Shown here: positions 35,005-46,400 of the stretch, piece after piece
Layout of the letters: every line of letters begins with the position of its first letter
Numbering within the stretch: position 1 is the first letter of the stretch
Assembly (NCBI RefSeq): GCF_963678635.1
Contig: NC_087065.1
Coordinates: 44,453,430-44,517,429, forward strand
DNA from: Symsagittifera roscoffensis
Taxonomy: Eukaryota > Xenacoelomorpha > Acoela > Convolutidae
DNA: 64,000 bases
Direction: 5' to 3'
Program-made: the position numbers and the translations under genes
Notes under the pieces: model-generated
What the model saw: only the letters and a program-made list of their open reading frames with translations
Database searches by the model: none
Told to the model about the DNA's origin: nothing

Positions 35005-36016
35005 GGTATTAATCTTGAGGTTTTTCATGCAATTTCGGGATCAAAACGCCCAAACGTCAATTTGAGGTCTCCCAGGTGTCAATCGGGGTCAAAATTCCAT
35101 ATTTGGGTTCAGAATCTCATGGGAATCCTAACTCATGGGGATCCTAGCTAGGGGATCCTAACTAGGGGATCCTAACCAAGTTCCATTCATATACCGTTAA
35201 TACTTCACTAGTTATAGCATTTCTAAGGTCCTTTATCACTTTTTCCGCAAAAGGTCTATTAACACCGGAAGCAGTCGCTGGAGGGTTTTCACTCACAAGG
35301 AGTCTTTTTTTGGGGTTCGTATCTTATTCCATTGCCGCATTAAAATCATTATGCCACCGTTCATCATTTCGCCTAAATTGCCTAATTCCGGTCTAAGGGT
35401 TGTTTTTCCAAGTGCTAACAGCTTCCGGTCCAACCGCCGGATTTGGTTCAAATAATCATACAAGTTGTATCTTGCCACTATCTACTATCCCTCCAAGTTT
35501 CAGCTCTCTGTAATCATTGGAGGCCGAGAAACGACTTCCGAAATTTAGGCGTGGGTTTGTTCACTTAGGGCATAAAACCGGAAGTAGGTGTCCTAGGGGT
35601 CTGGGATTCTAAACTTAAGCTTCCCTTAATTAGGCCTACAACTTACTAGAGTTTGAACCCAAAACGGCGCTAGTTTCCGAGTTCTGATGGGGCTATTTAC
35701 ACTTCCGGGGACCGTTATCACTTGCCCCCCAAGGGTCTGAGGGGTGCCCTTTTTTGTATGCCCGGGTCAAATCATCTCTAGTTTCCCTCTTCTGAATTTC
35801 ATAACATTAGCTTTCTTAGTTCCGATTTGGGAAGGGGGGGGGGGGGTTCGCCAATTTTGTCAAATCTTATTTTCTGGAATAGGAGGGACGATATCTTCAA
35901 AGAATGAACTATTTCGAGCTCTACCCTTTGTTTGCTCTACTACTTAACTTAATGACGAATCAATATTACGCTCAGGTTACTATAGCATGCAATAAAGTAT
36001 AATCATCAATTCTACA
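35005..36016 (-). repeat. partial gypsy LTR
   Basis: The right-hand 1.0 kb of the LTR is repeated next to the 5' LTR, ending at 36016 with the same TGTAGAATTG start (minus strand). The bases 'caacgat' follow both LTR ends (34978 and 36017). The HD-exon duplication begins inside it, at 35847. Confidence 0.75.
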
Positions 36017-36905
36017 CAACGATTTAAAAAAATTTAACCAATTGTAGGCAAACTGTTTGCGCTGCTGGCAACTTTTTTCAAATTGAGACAAAAATACCGT
36101 TGTCTTACAACTTTCGGCGCTACCGATTCTGCAAAACAGCACCGAAGGTGGCACTCTTTCAATGTTCGAAATCTTTGGAATCCTCAATATTCTCCATTAA
36201 TTTGCAATGTTCTTCTGAGGCTTCCGGTTTTTGCGCCAGTTTACTTGCTTGTTGGAATCTGCTTACTTTCGCGCGGGGTTTTATTTGGTTTACCGCAGCT
36301 TTTGCATGTTTTCGCATTGATCGACAAGCTCATATAAAGGGACAGTTAATCAAATTCTCTCCTCTCAAAGATCTACAACAATTTTGTCATGGTTTACGTT
36401 TCATTTATTTCTCGTATTCCTGTTATTCGTATTCTTTTTGTTAGATTCTTTACCCCTGAACGCTCTTCTGTTTTGTTTTGTATTTTTTATTGTCATGAGC
36501 GGTTTTTATTTTATTTTGGGGCCAGAGTACGATGCTTTTGCTGCTGCACCTGCATTCAAGACGTTGATTTTTGGATTGCCGATGTTGTTTGTTTAATGTG
36601 TTCGAATTTTTTTGCTCTCCTCGATACTTTCCCCAGGAACAAACTCTCGGATCTCAACGTCGAAATCCTAAGACAGATAGCGTACACCACCCTCCGCATT
36701 ACGCGTCGGACACCAAACTCACTATTTCCAATGGCTATACGTTTAACTCTCTGTTTTCCTTGATAATTCCGCAAGTGTTCTTTTATTTATCTCTAAATAC
36801 CTTCCTTTTCTTTTTATTGATTATTTTCGTTTTGTCAAAAATTTTGGTATGATGCCGCTGTTAACCGCTGATACTTCCATCCGTTTCGAAAACATAAGAA
36901 ACTAA
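36017..36905. other. region 3' of the homeobox gene, no gene assigned
   Basis: Plus-strand frames at 36083-36852 (70-124 aa) overlap each other in three phases and are Phe/Leu-rich. None shows a consistent start, splice structure or family. The same sequence is repeated at 39263-40151. I treat it as non-coding. Confidence 0.4.
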
Positions 36906-36908
36906 AAA

Positions 36909-36918
36909 TTTATTTATT
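36909..36918 (-). terminator. poly(A) signal, copy A of the Awh-like gene
   Basis: On the minus strand AATAAATAAA (two overlapping AATAAA) lies about 250 bp after the stop codon at 37167, a plausible 3' UTR length. Confidence 0.55.
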
Positions 36919-37166
36919 AAGTAAAGTCATGCCAACAACAAGGTGTTTTACAAAAAATTCAGATTCAAAATTGAAAGTCAAGAAAAGAATAATATTTTTG
37001 ATTTTTGAACTGTATACACCAAACATGGTTTTCGGATTTTTAAATTGACAGCGGAAAAGCTAATAGCACTACGAGGGGTGAGTTAGTTGCATAGATAAAC
37101 GGAGCTGGCCTGTTTCGGAAGACAATTCTGATGAACTTTTGCAGCTATTATGACCCTGTCACGTGA

Positions 37167-37234
37167 TCACATGAGTCCGACTGGGTTTGGAGACATGACG
37201 TCATCAAATCCAGATGGTCCCACAAAAGTGAGAG
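37167..37234 (-). CDS. Awh-like last coding exon, copy A
   Basis: Acceptor CGTTTCAG| precedes 37234. With one base carried over from the previous exon it encodes 22 residues, [10 protein letters not shown] and so on to G-L-M, then TGA. The phase fits the donor at 37482. Identical to 40413-40480. Confidence 0.65.
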
Positions 37235-37481
37235 CTGAAACGAGATCAAGGTCAAAAACCCAAGTATTAATTAAAAAATAGTTTGCACGACTTTTAGGTT
37301 CAGTCAGAATTTTCCGATAAGTATTGTATTGACTCTTAAAATATCGAATCCGACAACTGATCTCGAGGTTTTTTATCGAAAATTGCGGCATCGTTTCTCC
37401 AGCTGTCGTTATTACTGGAAATATATGAGACAACAAAAAAATGACAGCGCGATGAAACGTAGCAGAAGTTTGATAACCAAC

Positions 37482-37782
37482 CGTGATGATGAAGCTTCGC
37501 AGCGGACGCATTGGCTGCAAACATTGCCGCCGCCTGATTTGCCCCCGCTGCGCCTCCTCCTTGCATCATACCACCGGGCGGGCCTCCCCCATTTGTCCCC
37601 TGCTGCTGCCCATTCATGTGGTTGCCACCGCTACTACCTGTAGACAGGTGTTTCTTCTGGCGACTTCTGGCGTTCTGGAACCAGACCTGGATCACCCGCT
37701 TACTCAGTCCGGTCTGACTGGCAATTCTCTCCAGGTCCTGACCGTCGGGGTTGCTGTCCATGTTGAAATTGGCTTGCAGGAC
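37482..37782 (-). CDS. Awh-like homeodomain exon, part 2, copy A
   Basis: Acceptor ACTAG| before 37782, donor G|GTTGGT after 37482, phase 0 in and phase 1 out. It encodes homeodomain residues 15-60 (L16, F20, W48, F49, N51, R53 all present) and a Gly/Gln/Asn/Ala-rich tail with Q-A-A-A-M-F-A-A-N. Identical in protein to copy B at 40728-41028. Confidence 0.9.
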
Positions 37783-38488
37783 CTAGTTAGTAAAAAACAA
37801 CACTTCAATCACTTTGCTTATGATTCAAACCTCCTCGAGGAAAAGGATCATCATGCAGCTGTTTACGGAGAACCGTTGAGAACCGCTGTTTTACCCCTGT
37901 CAAAATAATTATTTGATTACCTCCGTCATTGCTGAATAAAAACGACTTGAAAATGTTGAAATGGTTAACTCATGTATATTAAGTGAAAAGTATTCCAAGT
38001 TATCGATCGATTTCATAATTTTTTCGTCGTATCATCACAGTTGGGCAGCAGTGGCTTTAGGTGAGGGCGAACGCCCTCTAAGGGTTCGACCGACCTCCTC
38101 GCCATTCAAAGAGACTTTTGGCCTATTTATTTTAAAAGTTGGACTGCGGCGCTGTAAATTTTAGCAAAACAAGGCCTCTAAAGTGGGATCTCTTTGACTA
38201 TTTCCCACCTAGGGTACGTTAGTAACGAATTGCCACCCCTATGGAGCTATAATTCAATGGCTCAGCATTTGTAGATTTTGTACCTGGTAACTAATCTCCC
38301 CCTTGCAAAGGGGGAGAAATAGTTAATGAGAGGATCTACTTAACAATTGCCCCCCCCCCCCCCCCCCCTTGGTATCTACTTAAGAATTGTCGCCCCTATT
38401 TATAAAAGCAGTTAATTAGCACTGAGCAGCTTTCTATTGAGAATTAGAATTTTGCTGCATTCTGATTGGTCGAAAATGCGTTATTTTA

Positions 38489-38549
38489 ATCTACTTAACA
38501 ATTCCCCCCCCCCTTTCTTAAAAGGGGGGGGGGCAAATGTTAAGTAGAT
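38489..38549. repeat. foldback hairpin element (copy A; other copy about 41727-41787)
   Basis: Near-perfect inverted repeat: ATCTACTTAACAATT followed by a C-run, a short loop, then a G-run and the complement ending AGTAGAT. It belongs to a small family with 42282-42358 and the half-sites at 38330-38385. Confidence 0.8.
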
Positions 38550-38849
38550 CCTGATGAGATCCCTAGAGTGTGCAGGGGAAGCTCGAAAAATCAATTTGGT
38601 CAACCTATAAAAATTTGAACAAATGTTTCGTATCTAACAAAAAAGCATGGTTGTTCTTAAGCAGTGGCAGCAGCAGTTCTCTCAAATAATGAGCTGAGCA
38701 GCTTTGCTGTATGAAGGCCCTTCCCTTGTTAACTTGATCATTCTGAAGATTTGAAGTCCCGAAAACTTAAATTTCCATATTTTCCACTTTTTCTACCCAA
38801 CTCAACTTGTACTCTTGAGTTTCTGGTACACCAAGCGTTATATACTGAC

Positions 38850-38968
38850 CTTAAGTTGGTCCTCGGAGAAGGTGGTTCTGGACCTCTTGCTCTTGTGACT
38901 GTGGGGACTGCCCAGGGATCCACCACAGTCCAGGTCATTGCAACCGTTCGGCTCATCCGGCCCATCGC
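38850..38968 (-). CDS. Awh-like homeodomain exon, part 1, copy A
   Basis: Acceptor TTTTCAG| before 38968 and donor AAG|GTCAGT after 38850. It needs one carried-in base and ends in phase 0. It encodes a linker with C-N-D-L-D-C-G-G and homeodomain residues 1-14 ([13 protein letters not shown]). Same as 42088-42206. Confidence 0.85.
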
Positions 38969-40154
38969 CTGAAAAAAAAACAAGATAAGGAATGATAGTT
39001 TCACAAACTCTCACCCACCCATTTGGTGAAGTTTCAGATTTCAGATCTACTTAACAACCTCCCCCTTTCCCCTTTCGTGAAGGGGGGGGGGGTTCGCCAA
39101 TTTTGTCAAATCTTATTTTCTGGAATAGGAGGGACGATATCTTCAAAGAATGAACTATTTCGAGCTCTACCCTTTGTTTGCTCTACTACTTAACTTAATG
39201 ACGAATCAATATTACGCTCAGGTTACTATAGCATGCAATAAAGTATAATCATCAATTCTACACAACGATTTAAAAAAATTTAACCAATTGTAGGCAAACT
39301 GTTTGCGCTGCTGGCAACTTTTTTCAAATTGAGACAAAAATACCGTTGTCTTACAACTTTCGGCGCTACCGATTCTGCAAAACAGCACCGAAGGTGGCAC
39401 TCTTTCAATGTTCGAAATCTTTGGAATCCTCAATATTCTCCATTAATTTGCAATGTTCTTCTGAGGCTTCCGGTTTTTGCGCCAGTTTACTTGCTTGTTG
39501 GAATCTGCTTACTTTCGCGCGGGGTTTTATTTGGTTTACCGCAGCTTTTGCATGTTTTCGCATTGATCGACAAGCTCATATAAAGGGACAGTTAATCAAA
39601 TTCTCTCCTCTCAAAGATCTACAACAATTTTGTCATGGTTTACGTTTCATTTATTTCTCGTATTCCTGTTATTCGTATTCTTTTTGTTAGATTCTTTACC
39701 CCTGAACGCTCTTCTGTTTTGTTTTGTATTTTTTATTGTCATGAGCGGTTTTTATTTTATTTTGGGGCCAGAGTACGATGCTTTTGCTGCTGCACCTGCA
39801 TTCAAGACGTTGATTTTTGGATTGCCGATGTTGTTTGTTTAATGTGTTCGAATTTTTTTGCTCTCCTCGATACTTTCCCCAGGAACAAACTCTCGGATCT
39901 CAACGTCGAAATCCTAAGACAGATAGCGTACACCACCCTCCGCATTACGCGTCGGACACCAAACTCACTATTTCCAATGGCTATACGTTTAACTCTCTGT
40001 TTTCCTTGATAATTCCGCAAGTGTTCTTTTATTTATCTCTAAATACCTTCCTTTTCTTTTTATTGATTATTTTCGTTTTGTCAAAAATTTTGGTATGATG
40101 CCGCTGTTAACCGCTGATACTTCCATCCGTTTCGAAAACATAAGAAACTAAAAA

Positions 40155-40164
40155 TTTATTTATT
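40155..40164 (-). terminator. poly(A) signal, copy B of the Awh-like gene
   Basis: AATAAATAAA on the minus strand, about 250 bp after the stop at 40413. If used, the transcript ends before copy A of the homeodomain exons. Confidence 0.55.
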
Positions 40165-40412
40165 AAGTAAAGTCATGCCAACAACAAGGTGTTTTACAAA
40201 AAATTCAGATTCAAAATTGAAAGTCAAGAAAAGAATAATATTTTTGATTTTTGAACTGTATACACCAAACATGGTTTTCGGATTTTTAAATTGACAGCGG
40301 AAAAGCTAATAGCACTACGAGGGGTGAGTTAGTTGCATAGATAAACGGAGCTGGCCTGTTTCGGAAGACAATTCTGATGAACTTTTGCAGCTATTATGAC
40401 CCTGTCACGTGA

Positions 40413-40480
40413 TCACATGAGTCCGACTGGGTTTGGAGACATGACGTCATCAAATCCAGATGGTCCCACAAAAGTGAGAG
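40413..40480 (-). CDS. Awh: Awh-like last coding exon, copy B
   Basis: Acceptor CGTTTCAG| and phase match the donor at 40728. It encodes 22 C-terminal residues ending G-L-M and the stop TGA at 40415-40413. The peptide has no domain. The placement is an inference from splice site, phase and the nearby poly(A) signal. Confidence 0.65.
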
Positions 40481-43400
40481 CTGAAACGAGATCAAGGTCA
40501 AAAACCCAAGTATTAATTAAAAAATAGTTTGCACGACTTTTAGGTTCAGTCAGAATTTTCCGATAAGTATTGTATTGACTCTTAAAATATCGAATCCGAC
40601 AACTGATCTCGAGGTTTTTTATCGAAAATTGCGGCATCGTTTTTCCAGCTGTCGTTATTACTGGAAATATATGAGACAACAAAAAAATGACAGCGCGATG
40701 AAACGTAGCAGAAGTTTGATAACCAACCGTGATGATGAAGCTTCGCAGCGGACGCATTGGCTGCAAACATTGCCGCCGCCTGATTTGCCCCCGCTGCGCC
40801 TCCTCCTTGCATCATACCACCGGGCGGGCCTCCCCCATTTGTCCCCTGCTGCTGCCCATTCATGTGGTTGCCACCGCTACTACCTGTAGACAGGTGTTTC
40901 TTCTGGCGACTTCTGGCGTTCTGGAACCAGACCTGGATCACCCGCTTACTCAGTCCGGTCTGACTGGCAATTCTCTCCAGGTCCTGACCGTCGGGGTTGC
41001 TGTCCATGTTGAAATTGGCTTGCAGGACCTAGTTAGTAAAAAACAACACTTCAATCACTTTGCTTATGATTCAAACCTCCTCGAGGAAAAGGATCATCAT
41101 GCAGCTGTTTACGGAGAACCGTTGAGAACCGCTGTTTTACCCCTGTCAAAATAATTATTTGATTACCTCCGTCATTGCTGAATAAAAACGACTTGAAAAT
41201 GTTGAAATGGTTAACTCATGTATATTAAGTGAAAAGTATTCCAAGTTATCGATCGATTTCATAATTTTTTCGTCGTATCATCACAGTTGGGCAGCAGTGG
41301 CTTTAGGTGAGGGCGAACGCCCTCTAAGGGTTCGACCGACCTCCTCGCCATTCAAAGAGACTTTTGGCCTATTTATTTTAAAAGTTGGACTGCGGCGCTG
41401 TAAATTTTAGCAAAACAAGGCCTCTAAAGTGGGATCTCTTTGACTATTTCCCACCTAGGGTACGTTAGTAACGAATTGCCACCCCTATGGAGCTATAATT
41501 CAATGGCTCAGCATTTGTAGATTTTGTACCTGGTAACTAATCTCCCCCTTGCAAAGGGGGAGAAATAGTTAATGAGAGGATCTACTTAACAATTGCCCCC
41601 CCCCCCTTGGTATCTACTTAAGAATTGTCGCCCCTATTTATAAAAGCAGTTAATTAGCACTGAGCAGCTTTCTATTGAGAATTAGAATTTTGCTGCATTC
41701 TGATTGGTCGAAAATGCGTTATTTTAATCTACTTAACAATTCCCCCCCCCCCTTTCTTAAAAGGGGGGGGGCAAATGTTAAGTAGATCCTGATGAGATCC
41801 CTAGAGTGTGCAGGGGAAGCTCGAAAAATCAATTTGGTCAACCTATAAAAATTTGAACAAATGTTTCGTATCTAACAAAAAAGCATGGTTGTTCTTAAGC
41901 AGTGGCAGCAGCAGTTCTCTCAAATAATGAGCTGAGCAGCTTTGCTGTATGAAGGCCCTTCCCTTGTTAACTTGATCATTCTGAAGATTTGAAGTCCCGA
42001 AAACTTAAATTTCCATATTTTCCACTTTTTCTACCCAACTCAACTTGTACTCTTGAGTTTCTGGTACACCAAGCGTTATATACTGACCTTAAGTTGGTCC
42101 TCGGAGAAGGTGGTTCTGGACCTCTTGCTCTTGTGACTGTGGGGACTGCCCAGGGATCCACCACAGTCCAGGTCATTGCAACCGTTCGGCTCATCCGGCC
42201 CATCGCCTGAAAAAAAAACAAGATAAGGAATGATAGTTTCACAAACTCTCACCCACCCATTTGGTGAAGTTTCAGATTTCAGATCTACTTAACAACCTCC
42301 CCCTTTCCCCTTTCGTGAAGGGGGGGGGGGGGGGGAGCGGGAGATTGTTAAGTAGATCAAAATAGTCGATTTTTCTACTTCAACCAATCAGAATGCAGCA
42401 AAATTCGAATTCTCAATACAAGCTCTAGTGCTAAATTAAATGTTTTTATTTATCGGAGATTCTTTAGTTGGGATGCGGAGCAATTAGCAGAATGGTCCAA
42501 GTGCAGAATGGGTCCAAGATCAGAAATACAGAAAAGTCTTGACTTATATTGGTTTATATTTGGAATCGTCAAAAAATACCAAGAAAACGAATAAATTATG
42601 AAGAATTGTCTAATTTCATTAAGTTTTTAGGTTATTGATTAAATTACTTAAATTATGCCTAAAATGTTCGTTGCGTTGCTATTATTGACATTTCTGACAA
42701 TTAATTTGCCGATTACCTTATAAAAGTTGATATTTTTCTGTTTTTCTGCTCTTGGACCCATTCTGCTCTTAGACCTTTCGTAGATACCATAGAAGGGGGA
42801 AAGATTCTTAAATATCCGAAAGTTCTTTTAATTAACCACTTCAAATGAGGGCTCATAGTTTAGAATTAAATCAAGAGTTCATTGAATTCTTTGTTTTTCC
42901 AGGCGTGGAACAGTCTTTGCAGTCAGTACTTCTGCTTATATGAGGCTCTACGTTAACATGTGGTGGAAGCCTCATATAAATGTTTTACACGTACCTTATT
43001 CTTAAATACACCAATCAGGTTGTTTCAGGGGATCTTTGGAATTGCTAACAGCTCGAATAAGCCGAAAATCAAATGAGCCTTAAACAAGCAATGGTTGAAC
43101 GCGGAAAATTATACATTTGTCTATTTGGTATTTAGTTAAGTGTTCGAGCCAAAGTAGATTTATATTGGCTAAAAACGAACCAAATTTATTTCGTTTTACA
43201 CGTACCTTATTCGAGCTATTTGACTATAATTTATTCATTTGAAAGTGCAACCGCAGTATTGATTTCAACTTTTTGTTACTGAGAACAATGTCACTGAATG
43301 ACCACAAAATTTGAGCAAACTTATCGAAAAGAGAATTTGAGATATTTTTATTCATTTGTGAAAACCAAACTTGACATAAAAATATTATTGGTTAAATATA

Positions 43401-46400
43401 TATTACTTTCAGGGCAGATATTGTTCATATTTAATAAGTTTTTACAACAAAGTTTTGGAGTTGGGTTCTTATAACCCGACATAATTAATCATGAACAAAT
43501 AAATGGATAGTGACAATCGTTAGAAGCTACAGTAATTGCTTTGACTACGTGCTATTGAGGGTAGGGGGTGAGGTCAAGCACAGGATAGTGATAGCACATC
43601 CGAATGATTGTCATCCGTGCGCGCGCCTAAAAAGCTCGATTTTTGGGCTCTTTTTCCTTTTCCACCCACCTGCAAATTGCGCACCGAAAAAACGCGGTCA
43701 GCATTTTCCAAAAAGTGCCTAAAAACCTCTTTTGTTGGCCTGTTTTTTCAATTTTTTTTTAAATCCAAATTGAAATTCTAACTAACCATTCATCGAATTA
43801 CAATCTGCCCTGTCGTTCGAATCCGACCCATTGCCACTACAACCACCAGCACCACTTGTAGATGATGATGACGGCACAAGAACCCCTGAAGAACTTCCGC
43901 CTTTTGTCGTCCCCGCCCCGTTGGCCCCACTTGCTCCTCCTCCCGCAGGGGGAATATCCAGAAGCTCCATGAAGTGTTGTCGACACAGCACGTGATGTTC
44001 GTGTAGCGCGAACTCCTCACCAGTCGACAATTGTCGGTGGCAGATGTTGCAGGCGAAACAGGCTAGGTGGTACACTAATTGTTTGGCTCTCCTAACCCAG
44101 TCGGTGCTGGACACTACCCGCTGGCACTTGGCACATCGCACTCCAAAGTATCTAAAGTTCAATCAATTTGACAAAAAAGGTAAACGCGGTATTTTCAAAA
44201 CGCACGAAAAACAGTCCTAAAAGAAAACTTTTATATGGCATACGAGCCCATACAACTCAATAAAAAAGTGCTGATCATCTCGTGATAATTCTATCCAATT
44301 TCTTAGACATACAAAATTGTTACTCCACGGATTGAAAAAAAAACTTTTGTTTTTATTATGGAAATAGAAGTAGCGTTTTTGTCAGCTCTTGTATCCAGGG
44401 GCGGATTTGGATGGGGGGACGCTTTATTCTTCAGGAATTCGACCCCATGCCGACCCAAAGGGTCCCCCTTTGTACTATTTTGAGAGACAAATGTTTGGTG
44501 ACGGACCCGAAAATTTTTCTAAAGGCGCCTTGGGCTTCAATAGATACTAAATTCGAGTGGGAGCGCGCGCCTAAAAAAATCACAATTTTTTGGTCAAAGT
44601 TTTCCAAGAAATGCCTAAAAACGCTTTTTTGGCCTGTTTTTTTTTCAAAATTTTGCTTGCGGCGCAGCAACTTTGGCCCAAATAGAGTCTTTTTGGTGCT
44701 CTGGAAGAGCTCGGAAAATCAATATGATCGACCTAAAGAAAGAAAAGTTGACAAAGTTTTTGAAAATGCGCCCCCCTCGAGAAAATCCTAGATGCATGTA
44801 TCTTATATTTTGACCAAAAGAGTAATGCTAAACCTGAGAATTCAAAACGCCTTGTTTATTGGCTAAAAAAGCAATTCTGAAAAAGACTGAAAAAAAGCAA
44901 TTCTTAATTCTTAGAGAATCCAATTTGAGACAACGACCTCGATCTATTTTATCAAGACGGTTTACACACGAAGAAAAAATTACTAACTATGTCCCTGATT
45001 AAGTTACATGCAATTTTTTTGTTCATTTTTCTGGATTGAGAATTGCCGCCTCACCCGCAGCCTGCCGACCCAAAGGGTCCCCCCTTTGATACTTTTTCAG
45101 AAATCCCTTTTTGGCCGACCGACCCTAAAATTTTTCTAAAGGCGCCTTTGGCGCCAATATATACTAACGCCAATATATACTAAGGGGGAGCGCGCGCCAA
45201 AAAAACGCTAATTTTTGTCAAAATTTTTCAAAAAGTGCCCAAAAACGGCTTTTTTGACTGTTTTTTCGAAAAATCAATTTGGTCGCCCTAAAAAAAAAAG
45301 GTCGTCAAAATTTTGGAAAATTTTTTGAAAATCCGCCCCCCCTCGAGAAAATCCTAGATCCGCCCCTGCCCGCAGGCAATGCGAAAGGATCACGTAGTTT
45401 TTCGCAACTGATATTATGATCGATATTTTTTGATGAAAAATGGCGGGGAAATATCTGCCTTCCCAGGCCTTCCACTCCCCCACCACTCCAAGCAAAAACC
45501 TTTCTTAAGAGTTCTAAAGTTCGAAAGTAGAGAACTGACCGGCTGTAGTCACTTTTGCAATATAGCTGCGCGTCTTTGCCCACAAAACAAGACTGCTGGT
45601 TGCCCAAATGAGTCATACAGGCACTGCACCTCAGACACCCAGTGTGCCATGCCTTCCCGTTCACGTGGAGAAGATACTGGTCTCTGATGGCCTTGCGACA
45701 ACTCTGACACGTTTCCACACCCACACCTGAACAGTGAAAGATGCAGGGAGTTAAAACTCTTACACGCATAGCTGGTATTTGATAATCTAATCGCAACTGA
45801 ATTTTGACAAACTTAAATTTTGGCAAGCACAGAGTGTATATGCGGTTTTTGCAGTTGGCGTAGAAAGGACGCTGCTGGTGAAATTTTTCTTTTGGGAAAG
45901 TCTTCAAAGTTTGGACTGTTTCCTGATTTCTAGACTATCTCTGTCGAGGTTATGAATTTTTGGTCGCGGAATGACACCGGCGCGACCCTTGAAATTCTGG
46001 AATAAATAAATGCAGACCTCATCCGGTGCATTACAAAAAGCAGCTCTGAAAACTAATTGAGAAAATATTGGTTTTATAAGACCTTGTTGAATGTTTTTGA
46101 AATTTTGAGGACAGCAATATAATTATTTCCTTTTCCAAGCGCTCTCCCCTTCTAATTTGATGCCAATTGGCGCATAATGCACCTACAAGGAAAGTTAAGG
46201 GTAGTAAGCTTTAAAAAGCCGTTGAAAAACAATAGCCGTTGATTCTGCACTTGGGTCGAGATGGTCACTTTATGATTCCATCGTCCGACAAAAAACTGGT
46301 GTGTGTCGACCATTTCGACTAAAATTCGGTATATTTTGACCGCGCTCGACCGCGCTCGATGTATGTTCCGAATTTGTGCTCCATCCGAACTCCTGTCTCG

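Larger units (their letters stand above)
35847..39092. repeat. 3.24-kb tandem duplication carrying homeodomain exons, copy A (left, 3'-most)
   Basis: The copy contains 170 bp of gypsy LTR, a 0.9-kb stretch with overlapping hydrophobic frames, the 3' UTR, the last coding exon and both homeodomain exons of the Awh-like gene. The matching base is 3246 bp to the right (3238 bp past a C-run that differs in length). The copies differ by homopolymer lengths and by a few substitutions, for example C at 37396 versus T at 40642. The left breakpoint is in a G-run (35834-35846). Confidence 0.95.
39093..42336. repeat. 3.24-kb tandem duplication carrying homeodomain exons, copy B (right, nearer the LIM exons)
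   Basis: Second copy. The junction between copies is a G-run at 39082-39092 that joins the stem of a foldback element (left side) to LTR sequence (right side). The intact foldback at 42282-42358 marks the ancestral right boundary. Copy B begins with the LTR end fragment 39093-39262. Confidence 0.95.

Noticed and set aside
36083-36852. Overlapping plus-strand hydrophobic frames (70-124 aa), repeated at 39329-40098; one faintly recalls a mitochondrial ND6-like membrane segment
   Set aside because: Three frames overlap in different phases, all are Phe/Leu-rich as expected from T-rich DNA, and no start, splice pattern or conserved motif supports a gene.
38738-39004. 88-aa minus-strand frame over homeodomain exon part 1
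   Set aside because: It is the wrong frame of the exon at 38850-38968; the correct frame, set by splice sites, gives the homeodomain start. The same applies to 41976-42242.
44411-44791. 126-aa plus-strand ORF in the LIM1-LIM2 intron
   Set aside because: It lies wholly within the CAGGGGCGGAT-type MITE and has no domain.
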